DNA of 64,000 bases from an uncultured Sphingomonas sp. (GTDB taxonomy: Bacteria; Pseudomonadota; Alphaproteobacteria; Sphingomonadales; Sphingomonadaceae): assembly GCF_913774285.1 (NCBI RefSeq), contig NZ_CAJYHX010000034.1, positions 23,160 through 87,159 on the forward strand, read 5' to 3'. Every line of letters begins with the position of its first letter. Within the stretch, counting starts at the first letter, position 1. This document shows positions 28,565 to 37,406 of this stretch, piece after piece. The position numbers were made by a program, and so were the translations under genes. Below the pieces are notes generated by a model. It was given only the letters and a program-made list of their open reading frames with translations, was not told the DNA's origin and searched no databases.

Positions 28565-31034
28565 TGCGGAGCGCTGCCAGCGCCGCGAAGGCATTGCCGG
28601 GCACCGCCACCGGCTTGGGCTTGGCGAGCGGGGTGAGGCCCTGCCAGATCCAGCGCTGCGGCGCATCGGCATCGCCGCGCGCGGTGCGGAAGCCGAGCTG
28701 CGCCATCAGCCGCGCGATCGTCTCCGGCTTGAGTCCGATCGAGGTGGCGAGCGCCGGATCGGGGGCGAAGGGCTTGCGCCCCTGCCGCGCCTCATGCGCC
28801 GCGCGCGCGATGCGCTCGACCAGGTCCACGCGGACGGCCTGCGCGCCGAACGGGCGGAAGCCGTGGACGAGATCCGCACCCTTGGCATCGCGGGCCAGCA
28901 CCACGGCGGCGTCGGGCGGCCCCTGCTCCAGCCCCAGCAGCGCGCGGCGCCGGGCGGCGGCACGCGGCTTGAGCAGCGACGGTGCGAACACGTCGAGCGT
29001 GCCGATCGTCAAGCCGATCTTGCGGAGGCGGTGACGCGCGGGGCCGTCCAGCGCTTCCAGCATCGCGCCCGCCGCCCGCCGCGGCAGCAAGCCGCCCTGT
29101 TCGAGCAGCGCGTTGGCGAGCGCACGCAACGGCGCCCCCGCCGCTTCCTCGCGGGTGATCGCGTCGAGCTTGGCGAGCACCGGCAGATCGGCCGCGACCC
29201 GCTCGGCGAACCAGCGCTCCAGCCGCGCCTGCACGGCCACCTTGGCCTGCGGATCGAGTACGTCGAGCGCGCGATCGAGCTGCACGCGCGGGCGCACCAG
29301 GTTCGCGCCGGGCTTCAGCAAGGCGACATCGTGCCCGCGCCAGTGGATCGCGGTGCCGAGCTGCGCCAGTTCCGCATCTGGCGCCTCGGCGAGCGCCGCG
29401 CCGCGACGACGATATTCGCCTGCCAGCCGCTTCTCGGCGGCGGCGAGCAGCATCCGTTTGTCGCCCGCGCGCGCTTCGGCGGCGACGGTGAAGCGGAAGC
29501 CCTGCAGCGTGCCGAGCGGATGCTCTTCGACGCTCACCTCGCCCTCGGGGCCGATCGTCACCGGCAGGTTGGAGGCGTCCGCACCGATCTGGCGGAGCAG
29601 CACCGTGGTACGCTTGTCGACGAAGCGCTGGGTGAGGCTGGCGTGGAGCGCGTCGGACAGCTTTTCCTCGATCGCGCGGGTGCGCTCGGCCCAGTGGGCG
29701 GGCTGCTCCAGCCAGTCGGCGCGGTGGGCGATATAGGCCCAGCTGCGTGCGGCGGCGATGCGCCCGGCAAGCGTCTCGACATCGCCGCCCATATTGTCGA
29801 GCCGCTGGATCTCGTCGGCGAACCATTGGTGCGGCACATGCCCGCGCCCCTCGGAGAGATGCCCGAACAGTCGCCCTACGAAGCGAGCATGCGGATCGAC
29901 GCCGAGCTTGCGGAAATCGGGCAGCCCGCACGCCGCCCAGAGCCGCGCGACCATCCTGGGATGCCGGACGCGATCGCGTACCCAGCTTTCCTCGGCCAGC
30001 CGCTTGAGCACGGCGAGATCGGTCGCCTGCGGCGCGGCGCGCAGCACCTCGGCCTCGGGCTTGCGCTCGAGGCTGCCGATCAGCGCATCGATGCTGTCGA
30101 AGTCGGGCTCGCCCTCGCGCCAGTAGAGATGCTCGAGCCTGGGCACCTGGTGCCCCTCGATCGCCAGCACCTCCTCGGGGGTGAAGGCGCTTGGACCCTC
30201 CGCATGGAGCGCGCCGAAGGTGCCGTCCTTCTGGTGGCGACCGGCGCGGCCAGCGATCTGCGCCATCTCGGCGATGGTCAGCCGGCGCTGGCGGCGCCCG
30301 TCGAACTTGTGGAGCGAGGCGAAAGCGACATGGTGCACGTCCATGTTCAGCCCCATGCCGATCGCATCGGTGGCGACGAGATAATCGACCTCGCCCGCCT
30401 GAAACATCGCCACCTGGGCGTTGCGGGTACGCGGGGACAACGCCCCCATCACCACCGCCGCGCCGCCGCGCAAGCGCCGCAGCGCCTCGGCCACGGCATA
30501 GACTTCCTCGGCCGAGAAGGCGACGATCGCCGAGCGGCGCGGCAGGCGGGAAAGCTTCTTGGCACCCGCATAGCTGAGCGTCGAGAAGCGCGGCCGCCCG
30601 ACGATCTCCGCCTCGGGCACCAGCGCCTTGAGCATCGGCCGCAGGCTGTCGGAGCCGAGGAGCATCGTCTCCTCGCGGCCGCGGGCGCGCAGCAGGCGAT
30701 CGGTGAAGACATGGCCGCGCTCCGGATCGGCGCCGAGCTGCGCCTCGTCGAGCGCCACGAACGCGGTCTCGCGCTCCAGCGGCATGCTCTCCGCCGTGCA
30801 GCAGAACCAGCGCGCCTTGGGCGGCAGGATCTTCTCCTCGCCGGTGATCAGCGCGACTTCGGTGGGGCCCTTCATCCGGACGACGCGGTCATACACCTCG
30901 CGCGCCAGCAACCGCAGCGGGAAGCCGATCATGCCGCTGGCATGGCCGCACATCCGCTCGACGGCGAGGTGGGTCTTGCCGGTATTGGTGGGCCCCAGCA
31001 CTGCCGTGACGGGCGAACGGGAGAACTGGCTCAT
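28557..31034 (-). CDS. Suv3-like ATP-dependent helicase
   Basis: LGPTNTGKTHLAVERMCGHASGMIGFPLRLLAREVYDR, FVALDEAQLGADPERGHVFTDRLL, VATDAIGMGLNMDV, QIAGRAGRH. Confidence 0.88.
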   Translation of the reverse strand: MSQFSRSPVTAVLGPTNTGKTHLAVERMCGHASGMIGFPLRLLAREVYDRVVRMKGPTEVALITGEEKILPPKARWFCCTAESMPLERETAFVALDEAQLGADPERGHVFTDRLLRARGREETMLLGSDSLRPMLKALVPEAEIVGRPRFSTLSYAGAKKLSRLPRRSAIVAFSAEEVYAVAEALRRLRGGAAVVMGALSPRTRNAQVAMFQAGEVDYLVATDAIGMGLNMDVHHVAFASLHKFDGRRQRRLTIAEMAQIAGRAGRHQKDGTFGALHAEGPSAFTPEEVLAIEGHQVPRLEHLYWREGEPDFDSIDALIGSLERKPEAEVLRAAPQATDLAVLKRLAEESWVRDRVRHPRMVARLWAACGLPDFRKLGVDPHARFVGRLFGHLSEGRGHVPHQWFADEIQRLDNMGGDVETLAGRIAAARSWAYIAHRADWLEQPAHWAERTRAIEEKLSDALHASLTQRFVDKRTTVLLRQIGADASNLPVTIGPEGEVSVEEHPLGTLQGFRFTVAAEARAGDKRMLLAAAEKRLAGEYRRRGAALAEAPDAELAQLGTAIHWRGHDVALLKPGANLVRPRVQLDRALDVLDPQAKVAVQARLERWFAERVAADLPVLAKLDAITREEAAGAPLRALANALLEQGGLLPRRAAGAMLEALDGPARHRLRKIGLTIGTLDVFAPSLLKPRAAARRRALLGLEQGPPDAAVVLARDAKGADLVHGFRPFGAQAVRVDLVERIARAAHEARQGRKPFAPDPALATSIGLKPETIARLMAQLGFRTARGDADAPQRWIWQGLTPLAKPKPVAVPGNAFAALAALRNG

Positions 31035-31180
31035 GTCGACACCCAAGATCGGCGCCCGCGCGGCATTAGGCAACTCCTTGGCCGCGCTTTTCCACGACTT
31101 CGTGGCGGTTGCGCCCGATTCGGCCGTTTCATCGCAGCCGTTGCACGGGTGAACGCGTGCGGTGTCACCGGGTGGCAAAC

Positions 31181-31195
31181 TTAATTTGACTTTAA
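31181..31195. promoter_or_regulatory. Putative CtrA binding site (TTAA-N7-TTAA)
   Basis: ttaa-tttgact-ttaa, exact match to the full CtrA consensus, between divergent helicase (start 31034) and M23 peptidase (start ~31271). Confidence 0.55.
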
Positions 31196-31270
31196 GACCG
31201 TGATTCCAGAGTGATTCGATGGACGCGCTGCTTCTTGCCGCGCGCAATCGGGTCTTAGGGGCAGCACGGC

Positions 31271-32749
31271 TTGTTCTTTCGCGACGATCATGGCTCGGGC
31301 CTGGCCGGTGGCGGCGGTGGCCTGGCGCGCGCGATCCCGGCCGTCGTTCCCACGCGGATCGGCAAGCGGCTGGCGACGCTCGACCTCGTCCCCGATCTTG
31401 GCGCCGATATCGGCTCGCCGACCTGGTTTCGCGGTGCCGCGACCTGCGCCGCGCTGTGCGCCGCCACCTGGATGCTGTCGCCGGGCTTCGACCGGCCGAT
31501 TACGGGCATCGTCCCCGCCCCGCTGACCGGCGAGGCCGAACAGGCCCAGCAGGCGCAGGCGATCGCGCCGCTGGCCAAGGGATCGCGCACCGGCGTCCAT
31601 GTTGCCGCGACCGGCCTGGTCAAGCCGCTCACGGATACGCCGGAACGCCCGATCATCGAGCATGAGGCACGGCTCGCCAGCGGCACCATGCTGCGCGGCG
31701 TGCTGCAGCGCTCGGGCGTGGGCGAAGCGGATGCGGGGATCGTCGCGAACCTGGTGTCGGGCGCGATGCCGCTCGGCCAGATCCAGCGCAACACGGTGCT
31801 GGAAATGACGCTGGGCCGCCGCGTCGACAAGTCGCAGCCGCGCCCGCTCGAGAAGCTCGCCTTCCGCGCGGCCTTCGATCGCCGGATCGAAGTGGTCCGC
31901 ACCGGCGCCGCGCTGGCGATCAAGTCCATCCCGATCGCGATCGACCATACGCCGCTGCGCGTGCAGGGGCTGATCGGATCGAGCCTTTACCGCTCCGCCC
32001 GCGCCGCCGGCGCACCCGCCAAGGCGGTGGAGACCTTCCTGCGCACGCTGGCCAGCCGAGTGTCGGTGTCGAAGCTGGGCTCGTCGTGCAAGTTCGACCT
32101 GATCCTCGGCCAGGCGCGCGCCGCCACCGGCGAGGTCCAGTATGGCCAGCTGATGTATGCCGGCGTCACCGGCTGCGCGAACGGTGTCCAGCTCGCTCCC
32201 TGGGAGAACGACGGCAAGACCGAATGGTTCGACGCCAGCGGCACCGGCAGCAAGACCGGCATGATGACCATGCCGGTCAACGGCCGTTTCTCGTCGGCGT
32301 TCGGCATGCGGATGCACCCGATCCTGGGCTTCACCCGGATGCACAAGGGCATCGACATCGCCGCACCCTATGGCTCGCCGGTTTTCGCCGCAGTCGACGG
32401 GGTAGTCCGCGTCGCGGGCGGCGCCTCGGGCTATGGCAATCTCGTGCGGATCGACCATGGCGGCGGCTTTGCCACCGGCTATGCGCATCTGAGCAAGGTG
32501 ATGGTCCGTCCGGGTCAGTCGGTGCGCAAGGGCCAGCAGATCGGCCGCAGCGGCAATTCGGGCCTGTCGACTGGCCCGCACCTGCATTTCGAGACGACAC
32601 GCAACGGCCAGGCAGTCAACCCGCGCGCGGTGTCGTTTACATCGGTTCGGCGGCTGACCGGCGGGGCGCTGGGTGCGTTCCGGGCAAAGTTGCACGGCCT
32701 GATGGCGGTCCCCGTAGGCCACGGCGTCCAGAGGGACGCGGCAGAGTAA
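31271..32749 (+). CDS. M23-family peptidoglycan DD-metallopeptidase
   Basis: GMRMHPILGFTRMHKGIDIAAPYGSPVFAAVDGVV and GRSGNSGLSTGPHLHFET motifs. In-frame TAG at 31256 limits the start to TTG 31271 or later; exact start uncertain. Confidence 0.9.
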   Translation: MFFRDDHGSGLAGGGGGLARAIPAVVPTRIGKRLATLDLVPDLGADIGSPTWFRGAATCAALCAATWMLSPGFDRPITGIVPAPLTGEAEQAQQAQAIAPLAKGSRTGVHVAATGLVKPLTDTPERPIIEHEARLASGTMLRGVLQRSGVGEADAGIVANLVSGAMPLGQIQRNTVLEMTLGRRVDKSQPRPLEKLAFRAAFDRRIEVVRTGAALAIKSIPIAIDHTPLRVQGLIGSSLYRSARAAGAPAKAVETFLRTLASRVSVSKLGSSCKFDLILGQARAATGEVQYGQLMYAGVTGCANGVQLAPWENDGKTEWFDASGTGSKTGMMTMPVNGRFSSAFGMRMHPILGFTRMHKGIDIAAPYGSPVFAAVDGVVRVAGGASGYGNLVRIDHGGGFATGYAHLSKVMVRPGQSVRKGQQIGRSGNSGLSTGPHLHFETTRNGQAVNPRAVSFTSVRRLTGGALGAFRAKLHGLMAVPVGHGVQRDAAE

Positions 32750-32775
32750 GCTACTTCGTGGGCAACAAACCCCGC

Positions 32776-32869
32776 GTCATTCCCGCGGAGGCGGGGATCC
32801 ATTCGCCGTGCTGCCAAAGCAAGAGCCGCACCGACTCAGCCAATGGATTCCCGCCTTCGCGGGAATGAC
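32776..32869. repeat. REP-type nested palindrome, copy 2
   Basis: gtcattcccgcggaggcggggatccat ... atggattcccgccttcgcgggaatgac; matches copy 1 at 14499-14593; located between convergent genes. Confidence 0.85.
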
Positions 32870-32892
32870 GATGGTTGGGGGAAAGGGGTGCC

Positions 32893-34566
32893 TTACCGCC
32901 CCTGCGAGCGCCAACGGCGGATCGTCCGCTCCAGCATCGCCTCTTCGCCGCCGACCTCGCGCCACAGCTCGGAGAAGAGCGGGTCGTCCGAGGCCGGACG
33001 CTTGGCAGGGTCGAGGTCGTCGAACAGCAGCCGCACCGGCGTCGCCACGCCCTCGCCCACCGCGATGCATTCCCGATTTCGCAACGCCGGGATTGCGTCG
33101 AGGAAGCCGCGCGCGCCTTCCGGCATCGCCGCGCGGACGAACGCCTGGTCGCGCTCGTTGTTGAGCCGCATCGACAGGATGGTGCCGCACTGGGAGAGCA
33201 CGCCTTCGGCGAGGTCCGACGGCCGCTGCGTGATCAGGCCCAGCGACACGCCGTATTTGCGCCCTTCCTTGGCGATGCGGCTAAGAATCCGCCCCACCGA
33301 TGAGCCATCGGCATTGCGCTCGTTGGGGACATAGCGGTGCGCCTCCTCGCAGACGAGCAACACCGGCCGCTTGGCCTCGCCGCGCGACCAGATCGCATAA
33401 TCGAACACCATCCGGCTGAGCACCGCGACCACCACGCTCGTGATCTCGTTGGGCACTCCCGACACGTCGATGATCGAGATCGGCTTGCCTTCGCCGGGCA
33501 GGCGGAAAATGCGCGACAGGAACGCCGCCATCGTATCCGCCACCAGCATGCCCGAGAACATGAAGGCATAGCGCGGATCGCCTTTCACCTCGTCGATCTT
33601 GCTCTTGAGGCGGAGATAGGGCGCCGTGTCGGTCGCCTTGTCCATCTTGCCCATTTCAAGCGTGAGCGCGTTGGTAAGGTCGGAGAGCAGATAGGGCACC
33701 GGCGCGTCGACGGTGAGCTTGCCGATCTCCTGCCCGATCCGGTTCTTCGAGCGCGCGGCGAGCAGGCACTTGGCGAGAATGTCGGCGTCCACCTGCCGAT
33801 CGCTACCCGCGCTGGTGAGGAACACCTCGCAATGTTCCTCGAAGTTCATCAGCCAATAGGGGAGCTGCAGGTTCGACACGTCGAACAGCGCGCCATTGTG
33901 CTGGAAGGCACTGCCATATTCGCCGTGCGGATCAATCATCACGACATGGCCCTGCGGTGCCAGCTCGCAGATCCGGTGGAGGATCAGCGCCGCCGACGTC
34001 GACTTGCCGGTGCCGGTGGAACCGAGCAGCGCGAAATGCTTGCCGAGCATCGCGTCGACATAGAGGGCGGCGCGGATGTCCCTGGTCGGGTAGACGGTGC
34101 CGATCTCGATATGCGGGCGCTCGTCGGCGGCGTAGATCTGGCGCAGGTCGGCGGTGGTGACCGGGAAAACCTCGGCGCCCGGCGTCGGATAGCGAGTGAC
34201 GCCGCGGCGGAAGCGGTAGAGCTTGCCGGTAAGCTTCTCCTCGTCGCCTTCGCCGAGGAAATCGATCGCGGCGGAAACCCGCGCGCCCGAGGGATCAAGC
34301 CGCGCGGTCCGGATGCTGGCGATCAACCAGGCACTGCCGACCCGGATCTTGACCTGGCCGCCCACCTGCCCGGCATTGGCGAGCGCAGCATCGCCGCTGC
34401 CGGCGAGCATATCGAGTTCGGCGAGGTCGAGCAGCACCTGGCTCGACGATCCGGCGATCTCGAACACCGCACCGATCGCGCGGGCGGCACCGGGCACGCG
34501 CGCTCCCGGAAGACCGCCACCGGTCGCTTCACTCTCGAACTCGCCGACGCGAAACTGGCCTTCCAT
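32893..34566 (-). CDS. HerA-like ATPase (DUF87/HerA central domain)
   Basis: FALLGSTGTGKSTSAALILHRI Walker A, HVVMIDPHGEYGSAF, VLLVCEEAHRYVP Walker B, RIAKEGRKYGVSLGLITQRPSDL. Confidence 0.88.
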   Translation of the reverse strand: MEGQFRVGEFESEATGGGLPGARVPGAARAIGAVFEIAGSSSQVLLDLAELDMLAGSGDAALANAGQVGGQVKIRVGSAWLIASIRTARLDPSGARVSAAIDFLGEGDEEKLTGKLYRFRRGVTRYPTPGAEVFPVTTADLRQIYAADERPHIEIGTVYPTRDIRAALYVDAMLGKHFALLGSTGTGKSTSAALILHRICELAPQGHVVMIDPHGEYGSAFQHNGALFDVSNLQLPYWLMNFEEHCEVFLTSAGSDRQVDADILAKCLLAARSKNRIGQEIGKLTVDAPVPYLLSDLTNALTLEMGKMDKATDTAPYLRLKSKIDEVKGDPRYAFMFSGMLVADTMAAFLSRIFRLPGEGKPISIIDVSGVPNEITSVVVAVLSRMVFDYAIWSRGEAKRPVLLVCEEAHRYVPNERNADGSSVGRILSRIAKEGRKYGVSLGLITQRPSDLAEGVLSQCGTILSMRLNNERDQAFVRAAMPEGARGFLDAIPALRNRECIAVGEGVATPVRLLFDDLDPAKRPASDDPLFSELWREVGGEEAMLERTIRRWRSQGR

Positions 34567-34630
34567 CGTGCATCCCCCAAAAAGGCGGGAGCAGCATGCG
34601 CAGGCTGGGGTAAATTTTAGGTGTGCGCCC

Positions 34631-35395
34631 TCAGAAGCGGCGCCAGAGCGCGCCCGCGCCCCAACCGAACAGGAAGGAGACGCCCACCGCTACCAAGCCA
34701 TAGGCAATGGCATTACGGTCCGCGCTGGTCGCGACGAAGCGCTCGAACCCCGATTTGCGGATCTCGATCGGCCGCACCGCCGCCGCCAACACGCGGCCGT
34801 CCCGGATCAGGAAAGTTTCGGCGGTGAAGCGCCCCACCGGCACGCGCGCCGGGATGGTCAGCCGCGCGCGGTAGAGCACGCCGCCGGTAATCTCGACCGC
34901 GCCCGGCGCCTCGTAAAACAGCCCGTTGCGGCGCTTCAGCTCGACGAAACCGCGGTCGAAGCGCTCCTGGATCTGCGGTGCCGCGCCCGAGGCGGGGGAG
35001 AGCTGCAGGCTGTCCAGCCCCAGCTCGTAGATCGCCCGCGTGCGCTCGTCGACCAATTGGCGAATCGGCCGCGACGAGGCCATCGCATAGAAGCTCGGCG
35101 CCGAGCGGTAGCGCATCTGCGCGGCGTTCACCCAGATCCCCGCGATCTTCGACTTTTCGCGGACGACCACCGATTCGGTCGGCCCCTTGATCACCACGAC
35201 GATGTCGGCCGGCCGCTCGCCCTCGCCCGGCGCGCGACCACCAGGATAGAGGATCGCGCCAAACAGCAGCAGTTCGGCGCCGGTGAAGCTGTAGGCGATC
35301 TCGATGTCGCGCTGGGAGACGTCGGGCACCAGTTCGGGCTTGGCCTGCCCCATCAGCAGAGGTGCGAGCAGCGCCAGCGCCCCCGCCCGCCTCAC
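34631..35395 (-). CDS. TIGR02186-family membrane protein
   Basis: Signal-like N-terminus, single C-terminal TM; GTG start (35395) overlaps the stop of the TauE/SafE gene (GTGA). Confidence 0.75.
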   Translation of the reverse strand: MRRAGALALLAPLLMGQAKPELVPDVSQRDIEIAYSFTGAELLLFGAILYPGGRAPGEGERPADIVVVIKGPTESVVVREKSKIAGIWVNAAQMRYRSAPSFYAMASSRPIRQLVDERTRAIYELGLDSLQLSPASGAAPQIQERFDRGFVELKRRNGLFYEAPGAVEITGGVLYRARLTIPARVPVGRFTAETFLIRDGRVLAAAVRPIEIRKSGFERFVATSADRNAIAYGLVAVGVSFLFGWGAGALWRRF

Positions 35396-36306
35396 GCTGC
35401 AGCCACCGAATAGATCTCGTCCGGCCGCCAGGCGAGGCCGGCCAGCATCCGCGCCGCAACCAGCAGCACGATCACCGCGAGCAGCAGCCGCAGATATTCG
35501 GGCCTGGCCTTGGCGGCAAAGCGCGCGCCGAGCTGCGCGCCGATCACCGAGCCCAGCAGCAGCAGGATCGCGAGCACGATATCGACCGCCTTGGTCGTCG
35601 TCGCATGGACCATCGTCGCCACCGCGGTGGTGAACAGCGTCTGGAACAGCGAGGTGCCGACCACCGTCTGCGTGCCCATGCCGAGGATGTAGAGCATCGC
35701 CGGCACCAGGATGAAGCCGCCGCCCACGCCCAGCAGCATCGTCAGCACGCCGGTAAACATGCCGAGCAGCAGCGGCGCCAGGGGCGAAATGTAGAGACCC
35801 GAGGCATAGAAGCGCCAGCGGAAGGGCAGCGCCGCGACCAGCGGGTGATGCCGCCGCTTGCGGGCCCTGGGCGGGCGGGCGCCGCGCGAGACCCGGATCG
35901 CGCCGACCGACTCCTTGGCCATCAGCCCCCCGATCGAGCCGAGCAGGACGACGTAGAGAATGCCGATCACCACGTCGATCTGGCCGCTCGCCTGGAGCAG
36001 CTTGAACAGCCATGCCCCGATCAGGCTGCCCAGGATGCCGCCGGTGACCAGCACCGCCCCCATCTGCACGTCGACACCGTTGCGGCGGAGATGCGCGAAC
36101 ACGCCGGAGACGCTGGCGCCGGTCACCTGGCTCGCCGCCGAGGCCGCGGCGACGGTGGGCGGGATGCCGTAGAAGATCAGCAGCGGCGTGGTGAGGAACC
36201 CGCCGCCTACCCCGAACATGCCCGAGAGCAGCCCCACGCCCAGCCCCAACGCCACGATCACGAGCGCGTTGACCGAAAGGTTGGCGATGGGAAGGTACAG
36301 ATCCAT
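35392..36306 (-). CDS. Sulfite exporter TauE/SafE family protein
   Basis: 304 aa polytopic; GLLSGMFGVGGGFLTTPLLIFYGIPP and GVLTMLLGVGGGFILVPAMLYILGM duplicated motifs. Confidence 0.9.
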   Translation of the reverse strand: MDLYLPIANLSVNALVIVALGLGVGLLSGMFGVGGGFLTTPLLIFYGIPPTVAAASAASQVTGASVSGVFAHLRRNGVDVQMGAVLVTGGILGSLIGAWLFKLLQASGQIDVVIGILYVVLLGSIGGLMAKESVGAIRVSRGARPPRARKRRHHPLVAALPFRWRFYASGLYISPLAPLLLGMFTGVLTMLLGVGGGFILVPAMLYILGMGTQTVVGTSLFQTLFTTAVATMVHATTTKAVDIVLAILLLLGSVIGAQLGARFAAKARPEYLRLLLAVIVLLVAARMLAGLAWRPDEIYSVAAA

Positions 36307-36377
36307 GCAGCCCTAGGCCTAGCCGGTTTGTGCGGCTTTGCGAAAGGGAGAAGGTGGGGATCTGGGCGGCGCTCGGC

Positions 36378-37406
36378 TCAGAAATCGCTGCCGAGGGTGA
36401 GCGCAACGCCCGAGCCCGGCCGGGCATTGCCGGCAATCCGCTGCCGCCAGTCGAGCGCGATGCGCGCCTGCAACGCACCGATCGGCACGCTCGTGACCAG
36501 CGTCGGACCGATATCGAGCCGCTGCACCCCGCGCTGCGCAGCACCCCAGGTGCCGATACCCACCCCAAGCGCCGCGGCCCGCGTTTGAGCGACGGTCCGG
36601 GTCAGCCGCAGCGCACCATCGGCATAAGGTTCCAGTCGCGCGCGGAGGATCGCGCCCGCCTGGCCATAGGCTTCCAGCCGAAACCGCGTGTCGTCGCGGG
36701 TCACGCCGGCGGCCGCGCCGAGCCCCGGCCCGCCAGGGATGCCGTCCACGCCGAATCGCTCTTCAACGGAGATCCGCAGCGGGAGACGGGCGGGCTGCCA
36801 CTCGAACCCCAGCGCGAGTTCCGCCCCCTTCCCGCGCAGCGGCCCGGCGATACGGCCGATCGCCGCCAGCCTGCCCCGCCGGTCGAGCGTACGCACCACC
36901 CGCACACCATATTGGCTGCCGCCGAGCTGCCCTGCCGCCGGCGCCGCGCCAATGCCTTGGCCGGGCCGAAGCACGAACCAGGCGCTGCCGCTCCACCGCG
37001 ACGGCATGGACCGGGCGAGCGGGCCTGCCCAGGTCCCCGGGAAAGCCTGTGCGGCCTCCGCCGGCGCCGACACCGTACCGGCACCTTCGGATCCGAGCGG
37101 CGTCGGCGACGCCGCATGGGGATCGAGGGTCGATCGCGGCGCTTGGCGCCCCAGGATCCCCGTGCCGGCGAACCCCACCGATGCCCGTGGCGGGGACCGG
37201 CGCTTCGGCAGCCCAAGATCAGGCGCGCGGGCGGCTGTCCGTTGCACGAGACGGGGCGCCAGTAGCGTGCTGCCAGATATCGGATGGGTCACCGCAGAAG
37301 CGGTGTTTGTCGCCGGCGGCCACAACAGCACGCATCGCACCCCGATCCAGCCCAGCCCGACGAAACCGACGAACCGCAGCGGTCTGCCGCGGCCCGCCCG
37401 GTTCAT
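36378..37406 (-). CDS. Outer-membrane beta-barrel-like protein resembling the NfrA C-terminal region
   Basis: 342 aa, beta-rich C-terminal half (QYGVRVVRTLDRRGRLAAIGRIAGPL...SGVALTLGSDF, terminal F); ATG overlaps the stop of the NfrB-like gene. Family call by context and weak motif. Confidence 0.55.
   Translation of the reverse strand: MNRAGRGRPLRFVGFVGLGWIGVRCVLLWPPATNTASAVTHPISGSTLLAPRLVQRTAARAPDLGLPKRRSPPRASVGFAGTGILGRQAPRSTLDPHAASPTPLGSEGAGTVSAPAEAAQAFPGTWAGPLARSMPSRWSGSAWFVLRPGQGIGAAPAAGQLGGSQYGVRVVRTLDRRGRLAAIGRIAGPLRGKGAELALGFEWQPARLPLRISVEERFGVDGIPGGPGLGAAAGVTRDDTRFRLEAYGQAGAILRARLEPYADGALRLTRTVAQTRAAALGVGIGTWGAAQRGVQRLDIGPTLVTSVPIGALQARIALDWRQRIAGNARPGSGVALTLGSDF

Noticed and set aside
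28338-31184. 948-aa plus-strand ORF
   Set aside because: Antisense shadow of the Suv3-like helicase.
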